A DNA stretch of 18,547 nt, from positions 1 to 18,547 of the forward strand of contig JAHFRG010000020.1 in the NCBI GenBank assembly GCA_023258935.1. The letters run 5' to 3'. The translations under genes and the position numbers were made by a program. Positions 6,548 through 14,009 of the stretch are shown here, piece by piece. A model generated the notes under the pieces. The model saw nothing but the letters and a program-made list of their open reading frames with translations, did no database searches and had not been told where the DNA came from. Numbering within the stretch: position 1 is the first letter of the stretch; each line of letters starts with the position of its first letter. Origin of the DNA: Betaproteobacteria bacterium (lineage in GTDB: Bacteria > Pseudomonadota > Gammaproteobacteria > Burkholderiales > JAHFRG01).

Positions 6548-6600
6548 GGGGCTTTCCCGTCAGCTTAACTCTCTTTTAGGATAGCGCAGGGCGGCACCCC

Positions 6601-7119
6601 ATGGACCAATTCGTCCGCACTGTCAGATCCCTATCGCTGTTTTGCGGAATCATCGCCGCCGCGCTGATCGGCGCGGGCGTGCTGGTCGTCTGTCACATGG
6701 TGTTCGTGCGTTATTTCCTCAATCAGAACACGATCTGGCAGACTGATTTCGTCACCTACAGCTTGGTGGCGGCGACGTTCATCGGTAGCCCCTACGTGTT
6801 GATGACGCGCGGGCACGTGAACGTCGATGTCCTCCCTCACTATCTCGGTCCGAGTCCGCGCTATTGGCTGGCGCTCGCCTCCGTCTTGGTATCGCTCGCG
6901 TTCTGCATCACCATGACGGTGCTCACCTTCATGTTCTGGCACGAGGCTTGGACCAACAGGTGGGTGTCCGACACCATGTGGCGGGCGCGGCTGTGGATTC
7001 CCTATAGCTCGATGCCGATTGGGCTCGGCATTCTGAGCTTGCAATATGTCGCCGACCTGATTAATCTGGTCACCGGCCGCGAGCCGCCGTTCGGCATTCA
7101 ACCGGGGCGCCGCTCATGA
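6601..7119 (+). CDS. dctQ: TRAP transporter small membrane subunit, DctQ family
   Basis: A 172-residue inner-membrane protein with four hydrophobic helices (about residues 13-37, 50-68, 88-112 and 130-155), the normal DctQ topology. The segment between helices 1 and 2 (RYFLNQNTIWQTDF) and the following MTRGHVNVDVL are typical of the family, where this subunit forms the scaffold around the DctM transporter. The ATG is preceded by only a weak purine stretch. The gene follows dctP after 78 bases and overlaps dctM by four bases (ATGA), so the two membrane subunits are translationally coupled. Confidence 0.9.
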   Translation: MDQFVRTVRSLSLFCGIIAAALIGAGVLVVCHMVFVRYFLNQNTIWQTDFVTYSLVAATFIGSPYVLMTRGHVNVDVLPHYLGPSPRYWLALASVLVSLAFCITMTVLTFMFWHEAWTNRWVSDTMWRARLWIPYSSMPIGLGILSLQYVADLINLVTGREPPFGIQPGRRS

Positions 7120-8432
7120 GCCCGACTACCCAGGGTGCGATCGTCCTCGTCATCACGCTGGTCGTGCTTTTGTCGGGCGCACCGGTCGCCTTCGGCCTCG
7201 GGGCGATCTCGATCGTCTTTCTTATTATCTTCCATGGGATCGACTCGCTGCACGTGGTTGCCGAAACGTTTTATGCAGGGCTGCACGACTTCACGCTGGT
7301 GGCGATTCCGATGTTCGTGATGATGGGCGCGGCGATTGGCTCCTCACCCGCGGGCAAGGACCTCTACGAGGCGCTCGACCGGTGGCTCTACCGGGTGCCC
7401 GGGGGACTGGTGATTTCCAACCTCGGTGCTTGCGCGCTGTTCGCCGCGCTCACCGGCTCATCACCGGCGTGTTGTGCCGCCATCGGGAAAATGGGCATTC
7501 CCGAGATGCGCAAGCGCGGCTACCCCGACGACGTGGCGACCGGCTCGATCTGCGCTGGCGGCACGCTCGGCATTCTGATCCCGCCCTCGATAACCTTCAT
7601 CCTCTACGGCATCGCGACCGAGACTTCCATCGGGCGCCTGTTCCTCGCCGGCGTGATCCCCGGCTTGATGCTCACCGGATTGTTCATACTGTGGACGGTG
7701 TTCATCATCTGGAAGCGAGGATTCCACGCGCATGCGGCGAATTTCCGCTACAGCTGGAAGGAAAAGTTCCAGTCCATCCCGAAGGTAGCGCCCTTCCTCG
7801 CCATCGTCATCGGCGTGATATACGTGCTCTACGGCGGGATCGCGACGCCCTCGGAGGCGGCGGGCGTGGGGGCGGCGCTCTGCATGGTGATGGCGGTCGT
7901 GATCTACCGGATGTGGCGGCCGAAGCAGTGGTGGCAGATCCTGCGCGACACGACCCGCGAGTCGGTGATGATCCTCATGATCATCGCCGCCGCCGTTCTC
8001 TTCGGCTACATGCTCACCTCGCTCTACCTCACCCAAACGCTGGCGCAGGGGATCGCCGACATGCACGTGAACCGCTGGGTACTGATGGGGCTGATCAATG
8101 TGTTCCTGCTCGTGTGCGGATTTTTCATTCCGCCGGCGGCGATCATCCTGATGACCGCCCCGATTCTTTATCCCATCATAAAGGTCGCCGGCTTCGACCC
8201 GGTGTGGTTCGGCGTCATTATGACCATCAACATGGAGATCGGCCTCATACACCCGCCCGTGGGGCTGAACATCTACATCGTGAAAGCGATCGCTCCCGAC
8301 GTTCCGGTAACCAAAGTCATGTGGGGCACGATTCCCTATGCGCTTTGCATGATGCTGCAGATCGTGATCCTGTGCGTGTTTCCCGACATTGCTACTTGGC
8401 TGCCCGACAGGCTGATGGGCATCAAGCACTGA
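7116..8432 (+). CDS. dctM: TRAP transporter large permease subunit, DctM family
   Basis: A 438-residue polytopic membrane protein, normal length for DctM, with about twelve hydrophobic segments. Family motifs are present in order: LVAIPMFVMMGAAIG (61-75), the LTGSSPACCAAIGKMGIPEM segment (112-131), GTLGILIPPSI (148-158) and EIGLIHPPVGLNIYIV near the C-terminus. These regions form the two inverted repeats that bind sodium and substrate. Its ATG overlaps the dctQ stop. It works as a Na+-driven importer fed by DctP. The gene ends 160 bp short of the convergent glmS stop. Large open frames on the other strand and in another frame here are products of the high G+C third positions. Confidence 0.93.
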   Translation: MSPTTQGAIVLVITLVVLLSGAPVAFGLGAISIVFLIIFHGIDSLHVVAETFYAGLHDFTLVAIPMFVMMGAAIGSSPAGKDLYEALDRWLYRVPGGLVISNLGACALFAALTGSSPACCAAIGKMGIPEMRKRGYPDDVATGSICAGGTLGILIPPSITFILYGIATETSIGRLFLAGVIPGLMLTGLFILWTVFIIWKRGFHAHAANFRYSWKEKFQSIPKVAPFLAIVIGVIYVLYGGIATPSEAAGVGAALCMVMAVVIYRMWRPKQWWQILRDTTRESVMILMIIAAAVLFGYMLTSLYLTQTLAQGIADMHVNRWVLMGLINVFLLVCGFFIPPAAIILMTAPILYPIIKVAGFDPVWFGVIMTINMEIGLIHPPVGLNIYIVKAIAPDVPVTKVMWGTIPYALCMMLQIVILCVFPDIATWLPDRLMGIKH

Positions 8433-8508
8433 ACCAGCAGCAGGCGCTACTGACGATGTAAAAATGTAAATTTGGTCTACCCGCACTGCCGGAAAGTTGG
8501 ATTTCGGG

Positions 8509-8531
8509 CTGTGGAAACAGGTTTTCTACAG
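8509..8531 (+). terminator. Hairpin after dctM, possible terminator
   Basis: CTGTGGAAA (8509-8517) and TTTCTACAG (8523-8531) pair over nine positions, one of them a G-U wobble in plus-strand RNA, with a 5-base loop. There is no T-run after it, so it may act with Rho or only as a 3' stabiliser. Confidence 0.35.
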
Positions 8532-8562
8532 CGAATTCGACAGCCGCCGCTCGAAACGAGTG

Positions 8563-8575
8563 TTAGTGAAACTAA
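8563..8575 (-). terminator. Small stem-loop after glmS, at the expected Tn7 attachment position
   Basis: TTAGT and ACTAA pair around a 3-base loop, centred 24 bases past the glmS stop codon. A second small stem, CTCG/CGAG, lies at 8550-8560. Neither has a T-run. In enterobacteria Tn7 inserts about 25 bp beyond glmS, so this is where such an insertion would land; no Tn7 end is seen. Confidence 0.25.
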
Positions 8576-8592
8576 TCTTCGAATGAAGCCCG

Positions 8593-10416
8593 CTATTCCA
8601 CCGTGACTGACTTAGCGAGATTGCGCGGCTTATCTACATCGGTACCCCTTTGGAGCGCGGCGTGATAAGCGAGGAGTTGCAAAGGCACCACGTGCAAAAT
8701 AGGACTTAACCAGCCGGCGTGCTCCTGCAATTGAATCACGTGCACGCCGTCTGCTTCATGAATGCGCGTATCGAGATCGGCAAATACATAAAGTTCGCCG
8801 CCACGGGCGCGAACTTCCTGCATGTTTGACTTGAGTTTCTCCAAGAGCGCGTCGTTGGGTGCGACCGTTACCACCGGCATGTCGCTATCCACCAGCGCCA
8901 GCGGCCCATGCTTGAGTTCACCCGCCGGATAGGCTTCCGCATGGATGTAAGAAATCTCTTTCAGCTTGAGTGCTCCTTCCATGGCTATCGGATAGTGTAT
9001 TCCGCGGCCGAGGAACAGCACATGATGCTTTGCGGCGAATTTTTCCGCCCATACGGCTACCTGCTTTTCCAGCCCCAGCACATGCTGAATAGCTTTGGGC
9101 AGATGGCGCAAAGCTGTGACCCATTCCGCTTCGCGCGCAGGCGTAATTCTTTTACGCAGCTTTGCCAACACCAGGGCCAAGAGGAACAGCGCGGCTAACT
9201 GCGTAGTGAACGCCTTGGTGGAAGCCACGCCGATTTCAGGACCTGCGCGGGTCAGGAAACGCAAACCTGATTCGCGTAGCAGCGCGGATTCCGGTACGTT
9301 GCAGATGCAAAGCGAATACTGCTGGCCGAGTATTTTCGCGTGCTTCAGCGCTGCCAAAGTGTCGGCGGTTTCCCCGGACTGCGAAATGGTAATCACCAGC
9401 GCATCGTGATCAGGCACGCTGTCGCGGTAGCGGTATTCGCTCGCAACTTCGACATTGCACGGAATTCCGGCGAGGCTCTCGAGCCAGTAACGGGCAACCA
9501 GGCCGGCGTGGTAACTGGTGCCGCAAGCGATAATCAGCACGCTTTGGATTCGCGTCAAGATTTCCGCCGCGCCCGGCCCGAAAATCTCCGGAGTAAGCAG
9601 CGCTCCCACCCCTTCTAGGGTGTCGGCAATGGCGCGCGGCTGCTCGTGAATTTCCTTTTCCATGAAATGGCGGTAGTTGCCGAGCTCGGCCATTTCCGGA
9701 TTCAACTCGCTCACATGCACCGCACGCTCCACCGCATTGCCTTTGGCATCAATAACGCGGTAGCTGGATAAGCTGACGTCTGCTATATCGCCTTCTTCGA
9801 GATACACGATTTTTTGCGTGACCGGCAAAAGTGCGGAGACATCCGAGGCGATGAAGTTTTCCTTGCTGCCCAGACCCAGCAGCAGCGGGCTTCCTTTGCG
9901 TGCGCATACCAGTCGCTGCGGGTCGCCGGAATCCACCACGCCAATTGCGTATGCACCGCTAAGCTCCACAACTGCTTTGCGAGTTGCCTGCAGTAAATCC
10001 TGGCTGTTGCGGTAATAGGAATGAATCAGATGTGCGATGACCTCGGTATCAGTGTCGGAAGTGAATTCGTAGCCCAACTTTTTGAGCTTCTCCCGCAGCG
10101 CTTCGTGATTCTCGATGATGCCGTTATGCACCACTGCCAGCGTGCCTCCGCTAACGTGGGGATGGGCGTTCTTCTCGGTGGGCGCGCCGTGAGTCGCCCA
10201 GCGCGTATGCGCTATACCAAGCTGCCCGTGCACTTTTTGTTTTTGTGCCTGATTGCTCAATTCAGCGACACGCCCCACGCTGCGAATGCGCTTCAAGCCC
10301 CCGTTCACCACCGCGAGTCCCGCGGAGTCGTAACCGCGGTATTCAAGGCGTCGCAGGCCCTCCAGCAATACTGGAACCACGTCACGCTGAGCTATTGCGC
10401 CGACTATCCCGCACAT
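8593..10416 (-). CDS. glmS: Glutamine-fructose-6-phosphate aminotransferase (isomerizing)
   Basis: A 607-residue enzyme that makes glucosamine-6-phosphate from fructose-6-phosphate and glutamine, the first step towards UDP-GlcNAc for peptidoglycan and LPS. The start at 10416 gives MCGIVGAIAQRD, leaving Cys2 as the N-terminal nucleophile after Met removal; a longer reading from 10491 would bury it and is wrong. The glutaminase domain has RRLEYRGYDSAG and HTRWATHGAPTEKNAHPH. Two SIS domains follow, with GTSYHAGL, SQSGETADT and the AYPAGELKHGPLALV segment. The C-terminal tail ends DKPRNLAKSVTVE, the conserved stretch whose DNA is read by Tn7-type target selectors. Length matches E. coli GlmS. 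It follows glmU after a repeat-bearing 104-bp spacer. No glmS ribozyme is seen, as expected outside Firmicutes. Confidence 0.97.
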   Translation of the reverse strand: MCGIVGAIAQRDVVPVLLEGLRRLEYRGYDSAGLAVVNGGLKRIRSVGRVAELSNQAQKQKVHGQLGIAHTRWATHGAPTEKNAHPHVSGGTLAVVHNGIIENHEALREKLKKLGYEFTSDTDTEVIAHLIHSYYRNSQDLLQATRKAVVELSGAYAIGVVDSGDPQRLVCARKGSPLLLGLGSKENFIASDVSALLPVTQKIVYLEEGDIADVSLSSYRVIDAKGNAVERAVHVSELNPEMAELGNYRHFMEKEIHEQPRAIADTLEGVGALLTPEIFGPGAAEILTRIQSVLIIACGTSYHAGLVARYWLESLAGIPCNVEVASEYRYRDSVPDHDALVITISQSGETADTLAALKHAKILGQQYSLCICNVPESALLRESGLRFLTRAGPEIGVASTKAFTTQLAALFLLALVLAKLRKRITPAREAEWVTALRHLPKAIQHVLGLEKQVAVWAEKFAAKHHVLFLGRGIHYPIAMEGALKLKEISYIHAEAYPAGELKHGPLALVDSDMPVVTVAPNDALLEKLKSNMQEVRARGGELYVFADLDTRIHEADGVHVIQLQEHAGWLSPILHVVPLQLLAYHAALQRGTDVDKPRNLAKSVTVE

Positions 10417-10442
10417 TTCAAAAACCCCGTGACAAATAAAAC

Positions 10443-10540
10443 GTGACGAGTAACAAGTGACGAGTGACGAGTCTAAACCTGCACGGCGCAAATGGTACGT
10501 GTTTGCTCGCTGTTTTCATGTCACCTGTCACCTGTCACTG
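10443..10540. repeat. Heptanucleotide repeats in the glmU-glmS spacer
   Basis: Four 7-base units (GTGACGA, GTAACAA, GTGACGA, GTGACGA) fill 10443-10470. After 49 bases come three units of the opposite sense (GTCACCT, GTCACCT, GTCACTG; 10520-10540). The two blocks share the core GTGAC/GTCAC and can pair over 10 of 12 positions. The second block covers the glmU stop codon and its last few codons. Confidence 0.8.
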
Positions 10541-11888
10541 CCTTTTTCACCGGGCGCTTCCAGCCGCGGACTGACACCTGCTTGACCCGCGAAAGCGTGA
10601 GCTCGCCGGCAGGCGCATTTCTGGTCACGGTGGTGCCGGCGGCGATAGTCGCGCCTTTGCGGACGGTGACTGGCGCCACGAGTTGCGTATCCGAGCCGAT
10701 GAACACATCGTCCTCAATCACCGTGCGGTGTTTGTTGGCACCGTCGTAATTGCAGACGATGGTACCTGCACCGATGTTGACGTTTTTGCCGACCGTTGTA
10801 TCGCCCACGTAACTTAAATGATTGGCCTTGCTGTCCTTGCCGATACGGCTGTTTTTCACCTCGACAAAATTGCCGATATGCGCCTCATTTTCCAGCACAG
10901 TCCCAGGGCGTATTCGTGAATAAGGTCCGATGCGACAATGCCCGCCGATCTCCGCGCCATCAATAACGCAATAAGGCAGAAGCTCGGTGTCTGCAGCAAT
11001 CTTCACGTTTTTCAGCACGCAATTTGCGCCTACGCTGACCCTGTTGCCCAAGGTCACTTCTCCTTCGAACACACAGCCGATGTCTATTTCAACATCCCTG
11101 CCGCAAGTCAATTCCCCACGAACGTCAATGCGCGACGGATCGGCAATGGTCACGCCTTGCTCGAGAAGCTGGTTGGCGCGCTCCCGCTGATAACGCCGCT
11201 CGACTTGGGCAAGCTGCGTTTTGCTGTTGACTCCCAGCGTTTCCCAAACATGTTTCGGCTGAATGGAGGAAACTTTAGCGCCGTCCTTGATCGCCAGCAC
11301 TACGATGTCGGTAAGATAGTATTCCTTCTGCGCGTTTTTGCTGCCGAGCCTGCTCAGCCAGTTTTGCAGCCGCGCAGTTGGAATCGCCATGATGCCGGTG
11401 TTGATTTCGCGGATTTCCCGCTCGGAGACGTTGGCGTCTTTGTCCTCGATGATGCGCGATATAGTGCCGTAATCGTCGCGCACGATGCGGCCGTAACCGG
11501 CGGGATCATCCAGCTCCACCGTCATAAGCGTGAGTTGGTTGGGCTTGAGCATGCGCTTGAGCGTGCCTGCCGCTATCAACGGCACGTCGCCATACAGCAC
11601 GAGAGTGATTCCGTCCTTGGTTAAATGCGGAAGCGCCTGCTTCAGCGCATGGCCGGTGCCGAGTTGCGGCTCTTGCTTGACCAACACCACATCGGCGCCT
11701 TTACACTGCTCAGGCAGCGCGCCGCCGCCGCGACCATACACCACGCATAGCTTCGCAGGCTTGAGTGCGCGCGCAGTGTCCAGCACATGCTGCAACAGCG
11801 GTCTTCCGGCAAGTTTGTGCAGCACCTTGGGCAAATCCGAGTGCATGCGCTTGCCTTTGCCGGCAGCGAGAATGACGATATTCAACAT
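10521..11888 (-). CDS. glmU: Bifunctional GlmU: GlcNAc-1-P uridyltransferase / GlcN-1-P acetyltransferase
   Basis: A 455-residue enzyme that acetylates glucosamine-1-phosphate and then couples it to UTP to give UDP-GlcNAc. The N-terminal pyrophosphorylase domain starts with ILAAGKGKRMHSDLPKVLHK (residues 6-25) and has LYGDVPL near residue 100. The C-terminal left-handed beta-helix acetyltransferase contains RPGTVLENEAHIGNFVEVKN, NHLSYVGD and CNYDGANKHRTVIEDD with the usual catalytic residues. The protein closes with GWKRPVKK, where E. coli GlmU also nearly ends, and then six extra residues (AVTGDR) encoded by a tandem repeat that includes the stop codon. The gene follows glpD by 38 bp and precedes glmS, so both enzymes of the pathway are probably cotranscribed. 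Confidence 0.96.
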   Translation of the reverse strand: MLNIVILAAGKGKRMHSDLPKVLHKLAGRPLLQHVLDTARALKPAKLCVVYGRGGGALPEQCKGADVVLVKQEPQLGTGHALKQALPHLTKDGITLVLYGDVPLIAAGTLKRMLKPNQLTLMTVELDDPAGYGRIVRDDYGTISRIIEDKDANVSEREIREINTGIMAIPTARLQNWLSRLGSKNAQKEYYLTDIVVLAIKDGAKVSSIQPKHVWETLGVNSKTQLAQVERRYQRERANQLLEQGVTIADPSRIDVRGELTCGRDVEIDIGCVFEGEVTLGNRVSVGANCVLKNVKIAADTELLPYCVIDGAEIGGHCRIGPYSRIRPGTVLENEAHIGNFVEVKNSRIGKDSKANHLSYVGDTTVGKNVNIGAGTIVCNYDGANKHRTVIEDDVFIGSDTQLVAPVTVRKGATIAAGTTVTRNAPAGELTLSRVKQVSVRGWKRPVKKAVTGDR

Positions 11889-11901
11889 GTTTTACCGTGA
11901 G

Positions 11902-11930
11902 ATTATGGCACAATGAACAGCAGATTTCAG
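11902..11930 (-). promoter_or_regulatory. Possible promoter ahead of glmU
   Basis: CTGAAA (11925-11930) and CATAAT (11902-11907) stand 17 bases apart on the minus strand, each a fair match to sigma-70 elements. The pair overlaps the glpD stop. The predicted start would leave a leader of only about seven bases before the glmU ATG, which lowers confidence. Confidence 0.3.
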
Positions 11931-13441
11931 CGTTGTCCTGTAGCTGCGAACTTATTGAACACATAGCGCCCTAATGCTTGTTTCTGCTCCTTGCCAAGGA
12001 GCAAGCCGGCTTTGCTTCTTCGCCACAGAATATCCTCGGCAGTCCGTGCCCATTCGCGCTCGATGAAGTAATCCACTTCGCGACCAAACAATTCCGCGCC
12101 AAAATTTTCCCCAAGGTCAGAAACGTCGCACGCGTCTTGCAACACATCGCGGGCTATGCTGCCGTGGCGCAGCGCAATCCCGCGTAAAAAAACCGGCGGC
12201 AACTTCGGGTAAGCGTTCACCAAATCGATCAGGAAGCGTTCGAAATCATGGTTGGGAATATCGCCGCCCGGCAAAGGCTGTTGCGCGGTCCAGGGAGATT
12301 TCATCGACGTGAACCACGGGGCGAGATTTTTCAGCGCGGTTTCGGCAAGCTTGCGGTAAGTCGTAATCTTGCCGCCATACACCGAAAGCAGCGGCAGCCG
12401 CCCCTTGTCGTCCGTATCCACGATAAGCTTGTAGTCACGGCTCACGTCAGAAGGGTTGGGTTGTCCATCGTCATACAGCGCGCGCACTCCGCTGTATCTC
12501 CACACTACTTCGGATGGATAAATCCTGCCTGCAATATAGCGGTTCACCGCCTCGCAAAGATACTCGACTTCGGAATCCGAAGCGGCTACCGCTGCGGGAT
12601 CGCCCTGGTAAGGAATGTCGGTGGTGCCAATCAAGGTGAATTTTTCCTGGAACGGAATGGCCAGTACGACACGTTGGTCGTAATTCTGCAGCAGATAAGC
12701 AAGATTCCTTTGATACAGCCGCGGCACTACTATATGGCTACCTTTCACCAGCCGGACGTTGTGCTTGGCCTTCTGCTGAATGACATCATCAAACAGCGAG
12801 TGAACCCAGGGACCGCTGGCGTTAACTACAGCCCTGGCCTTTACCTCGATGCTTTCGCTGCCGCGCTCGATTATCGCTTCCCAAAATTTGCTATTCCGCT
12901 TTGCGGATGTGCAGCGGGCGCGCGGCAAAATGCTTGCACCCAGATCCACGGCGCCGCGCACGTTGGCGATCACTAGCCTGGCATCATCCACGCGGCAATC
13001 GGAATAGACAAAGCCCTTCTTATACTCGGCCTTTAATGCGCCGCCATACTCGCTTTGGCGCAAGTCGACCGCGCGGGATGCTGAAAGCATGCCCGTGCCT
13101 CCTAGATGATCGTAAAGCCACAACCCCAGACGCAACATCCAGGCCGGTCTCATTCCCTTGGCGCGGGGCAAAACGAAGTTTAATGGAGAGATGAGGTGCG
13201 GCGCGCTTTTCAGCAGGATTTCGCGCTCGGCCAGCGCCTCCGCCACCAAGCGGAAGGCGTAATGCTCGAGGTAACGCAGCCCGCCGTGAATCAGCTTGCT
13301 GCTCGCCGAACTGGTGGCGCCGCCCAAATCTCCTTGTTCGCAGAGCAGAACGGACAGACCGCGGCCTGCGGCATCACGCGCGATGCCTGCGCCGTTAATT
13401 CCGCCCCCGATGATCAGGAGGTCAATCGTATCCTGCGCCAT
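11927..13441 (-). CDS. glpD: Aerobic glycerol-3-phosphate dehydrogenase
   Basis: A 504-residue FAD enzyme that oxidises glycerol-3-phosphate to dihydroxyacetone phosphate at the inner membrane and passes electrons to quinone. The N-terminus has the dinucleotide-binding motif GGGINGAG (12-19), and the family signature GGATSSASSKLIHGGLRYLE follows at 40-59. Later VNASGPWVHSLFDD, GTTDIPYQGD, WRYSGVRALYDDG and SVYGGKITTYRKLAE are all expected GlpD segments. The C-terminal helical domain is present, and length is close to the 501 residues of E. coli GlpD. The ATG lies only 15 bases after the T-run of the atp terminator and has no ribosome binding site; no later start is possible without losing the FAD motif. 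No glycerol kinase, facilitator or GlpR gene is nearby. Confidence 0.96.
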   Translation of the reverse strand: MAQDTIDLLIIGGGINGAGIARDAAGRGLSVLLCEQGDLGGATSSASSKLIHGGLRYLEHYAFRLVAEALAEREILLKSAPHLISPLNFVLPRAKGMRPAWMLRLGLWLYDHLGGTGMLSASRAVDLRQSEYGGALKAEYKKGFVYSDCRVDDARLVIANVRGAVDLGASILPRARCTSAKRNSKFWEAIIERGSESIEVKARAVVNASGPWVHSLFDDVIQQKAKHNVRLVKGSHIVVPRLYQRNLAYLLQNYDQRVVLAIPFQEKFTLIGTTDIPYQGDPAAVAASDSEVEYLCEAVNRYIAGRIYPSEVVWRYSGVRALYDDGQPNPSDVSRDYKLIVDTDDKGRLPLLSVYGGKITTYRKLAETALKNLAPWFTSMKSPWTAQQPLPGGDIPNHDFERFLIDLVNAYPKLPPVFLRGIALRHGSIARDVLQDACDVSDLGENFGAELFGREVDYFIEREWARTAEDILWRRSKAGLLLGKEQKQALGRYVFNKFAATGQR

Positions 13442-13456
13442 GGCTGCAAAGCCCGC

Positions 13457-13481
13457 AAAAAAGGCAGTCGAGACTGCCTTT
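13457..13481 (-). terminator. Rho-independent terminator of the ATP synthase operon
   Basis: On the minus strand AAAGGCAGT pairs perfectly with ACTGCCTTT around the loop CTCG, and the 3' side runs into six T's. It begins 33 bases after the atpC stop codon and ends 15 bases before the glpD ATG. The nine-base stem with a T-run is the best terminator in the window. Confidence 0.9.
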
Positions 13482-13513
13482 GCAATTTTGACCGGGGGGC
13501 GCTCGCCACCAAA

Positions 13514-13933
13514 TTACTTCTTGCGCAGTTTGCGGATCGCGGCAAGCTGGGCCGCGAGCGTGGCAAGCTCGGCCTCGACCAGCGCCACTTCCTGCTTGTC
13601 CTTGGCGCTGCGCCTGGCTTCTTCTGCTCGCTGCATCGCTTCCAGCGCTTTCGCTTCGTCCAAATCCTTGCCTCGGATCGCGGTGTCGGCAAGCACGGTG
13701 ATCAGATTCGGCTGCACTTCGAGAATGCCGCCTGCCACAAAAACCAGGATTTCTTCTTCCTGGTTCGGTATCTTGAGCCGCACCGTGCCGGGTTTGATGT
13801 GAGTCATCAACGGCGCGTGGTGCGGATAAATGCCGAGCTCGCCCATTTCACCGGGAAGCACCACGAATTCCGCCTCGCCGGAGAAAATGGATTCTTCAGC
13901 GCTGACAACATCTACGTGTATGGTATGGGCCAT
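13514..13933 (-). CDS. atpC: ATP synthase F1 subunit epsilon
   Basis: A 139-residue subunit of the central stalk that couples rotation to catalysis and can inhibit ATP hydrolysis. The N-terminal beta-sandwich begins AHTIHVDVVSAEESIFSGEA and includes the conserved LPGEMGELGIYPHHAPL (26-42) and the HIKPGTVRL strand. The C-terminal helical hairpin, rich in Ala, Glu and Lys, covers about residues 90-139. Length matches E. coli epsilon (139). It is the last gene of the atp operon, 74 bp after atpD across a heptamer-repeat spacer, and is followed by a strong terminator. Confidence 0.97.
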   Translation of the reverse strand: MAHTIHVDVVSAEESIFSGEAEFVVLPGEMGELGIYPHHAPLMTHIKPGTVRLKIPNQEEEILVFVAGGILEVQPNLITVLADTAIRGKDLDEAKALEAMQRAEEARRSAKDKQEVALVEAELATLAAQLAAIRKLRKK

Positions 13934-13943
13934 GTCAATTCTT

Positions 13944-14009
13944 GTAATCAGTAAACGGTAATCAGCAAATGGTAAATACAGTTTTGCTGTTCACCGTTAA
14001 CCGTTCACT
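13944..14009. repeat. Heptanucleotide repeats in the atpD-atpC spacer
   Basis: Five 7-base units (GTAATCA, GTAAACG, GTAATCA, GCAAATG, GTAAATA) occupy 13944-13978. After ten bases come three units (GTTCACC, GTTAACC, GTTCACT; 13989-14009) of roughly the opposite sense. The last unit overlaps the atpD stop codon at 14008-14010. The layout copies that of the glmU-glmS spacer with a different unit. Confidence 0.75.

Noticed and set aside
7382..8486. Long open frames over dctM on the other strand and in a second plus frame (341 and 359 codons).
   Set aside because: They overlap a clear DctM gene, have His/Arg/Asp-rich compositions typical of shadow frames in GC-rich DNA, and show no family motifs.
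5365..8544. The 12-mer GAATTCGACAGC occurs on both sides of the TRAP operon (5365-5376 and 8533-8544), like a target-site duplication.
   Set aside because: About ten 12-mer coincidences are expected among all position pairs in a window of this size, the copies are not at element ends, and no transposase or terminal inverted repeats accompany them.
8433..8592. Search for Tn7-like ends or a CRISPR-associated transposon at the glmS 3' end.
   Set aside because: No TGTGGGCGGACA-like end, no tns genes and no direct duplication were seen in the window.
10417..10491. N-terminal extension of GlmS from 10491.
   Set aside because: GlmS requires Cys immediately after the initiator Met; the extension would abolish the glutaminase nucleophile and is partly encoded by the heptamer repeats.
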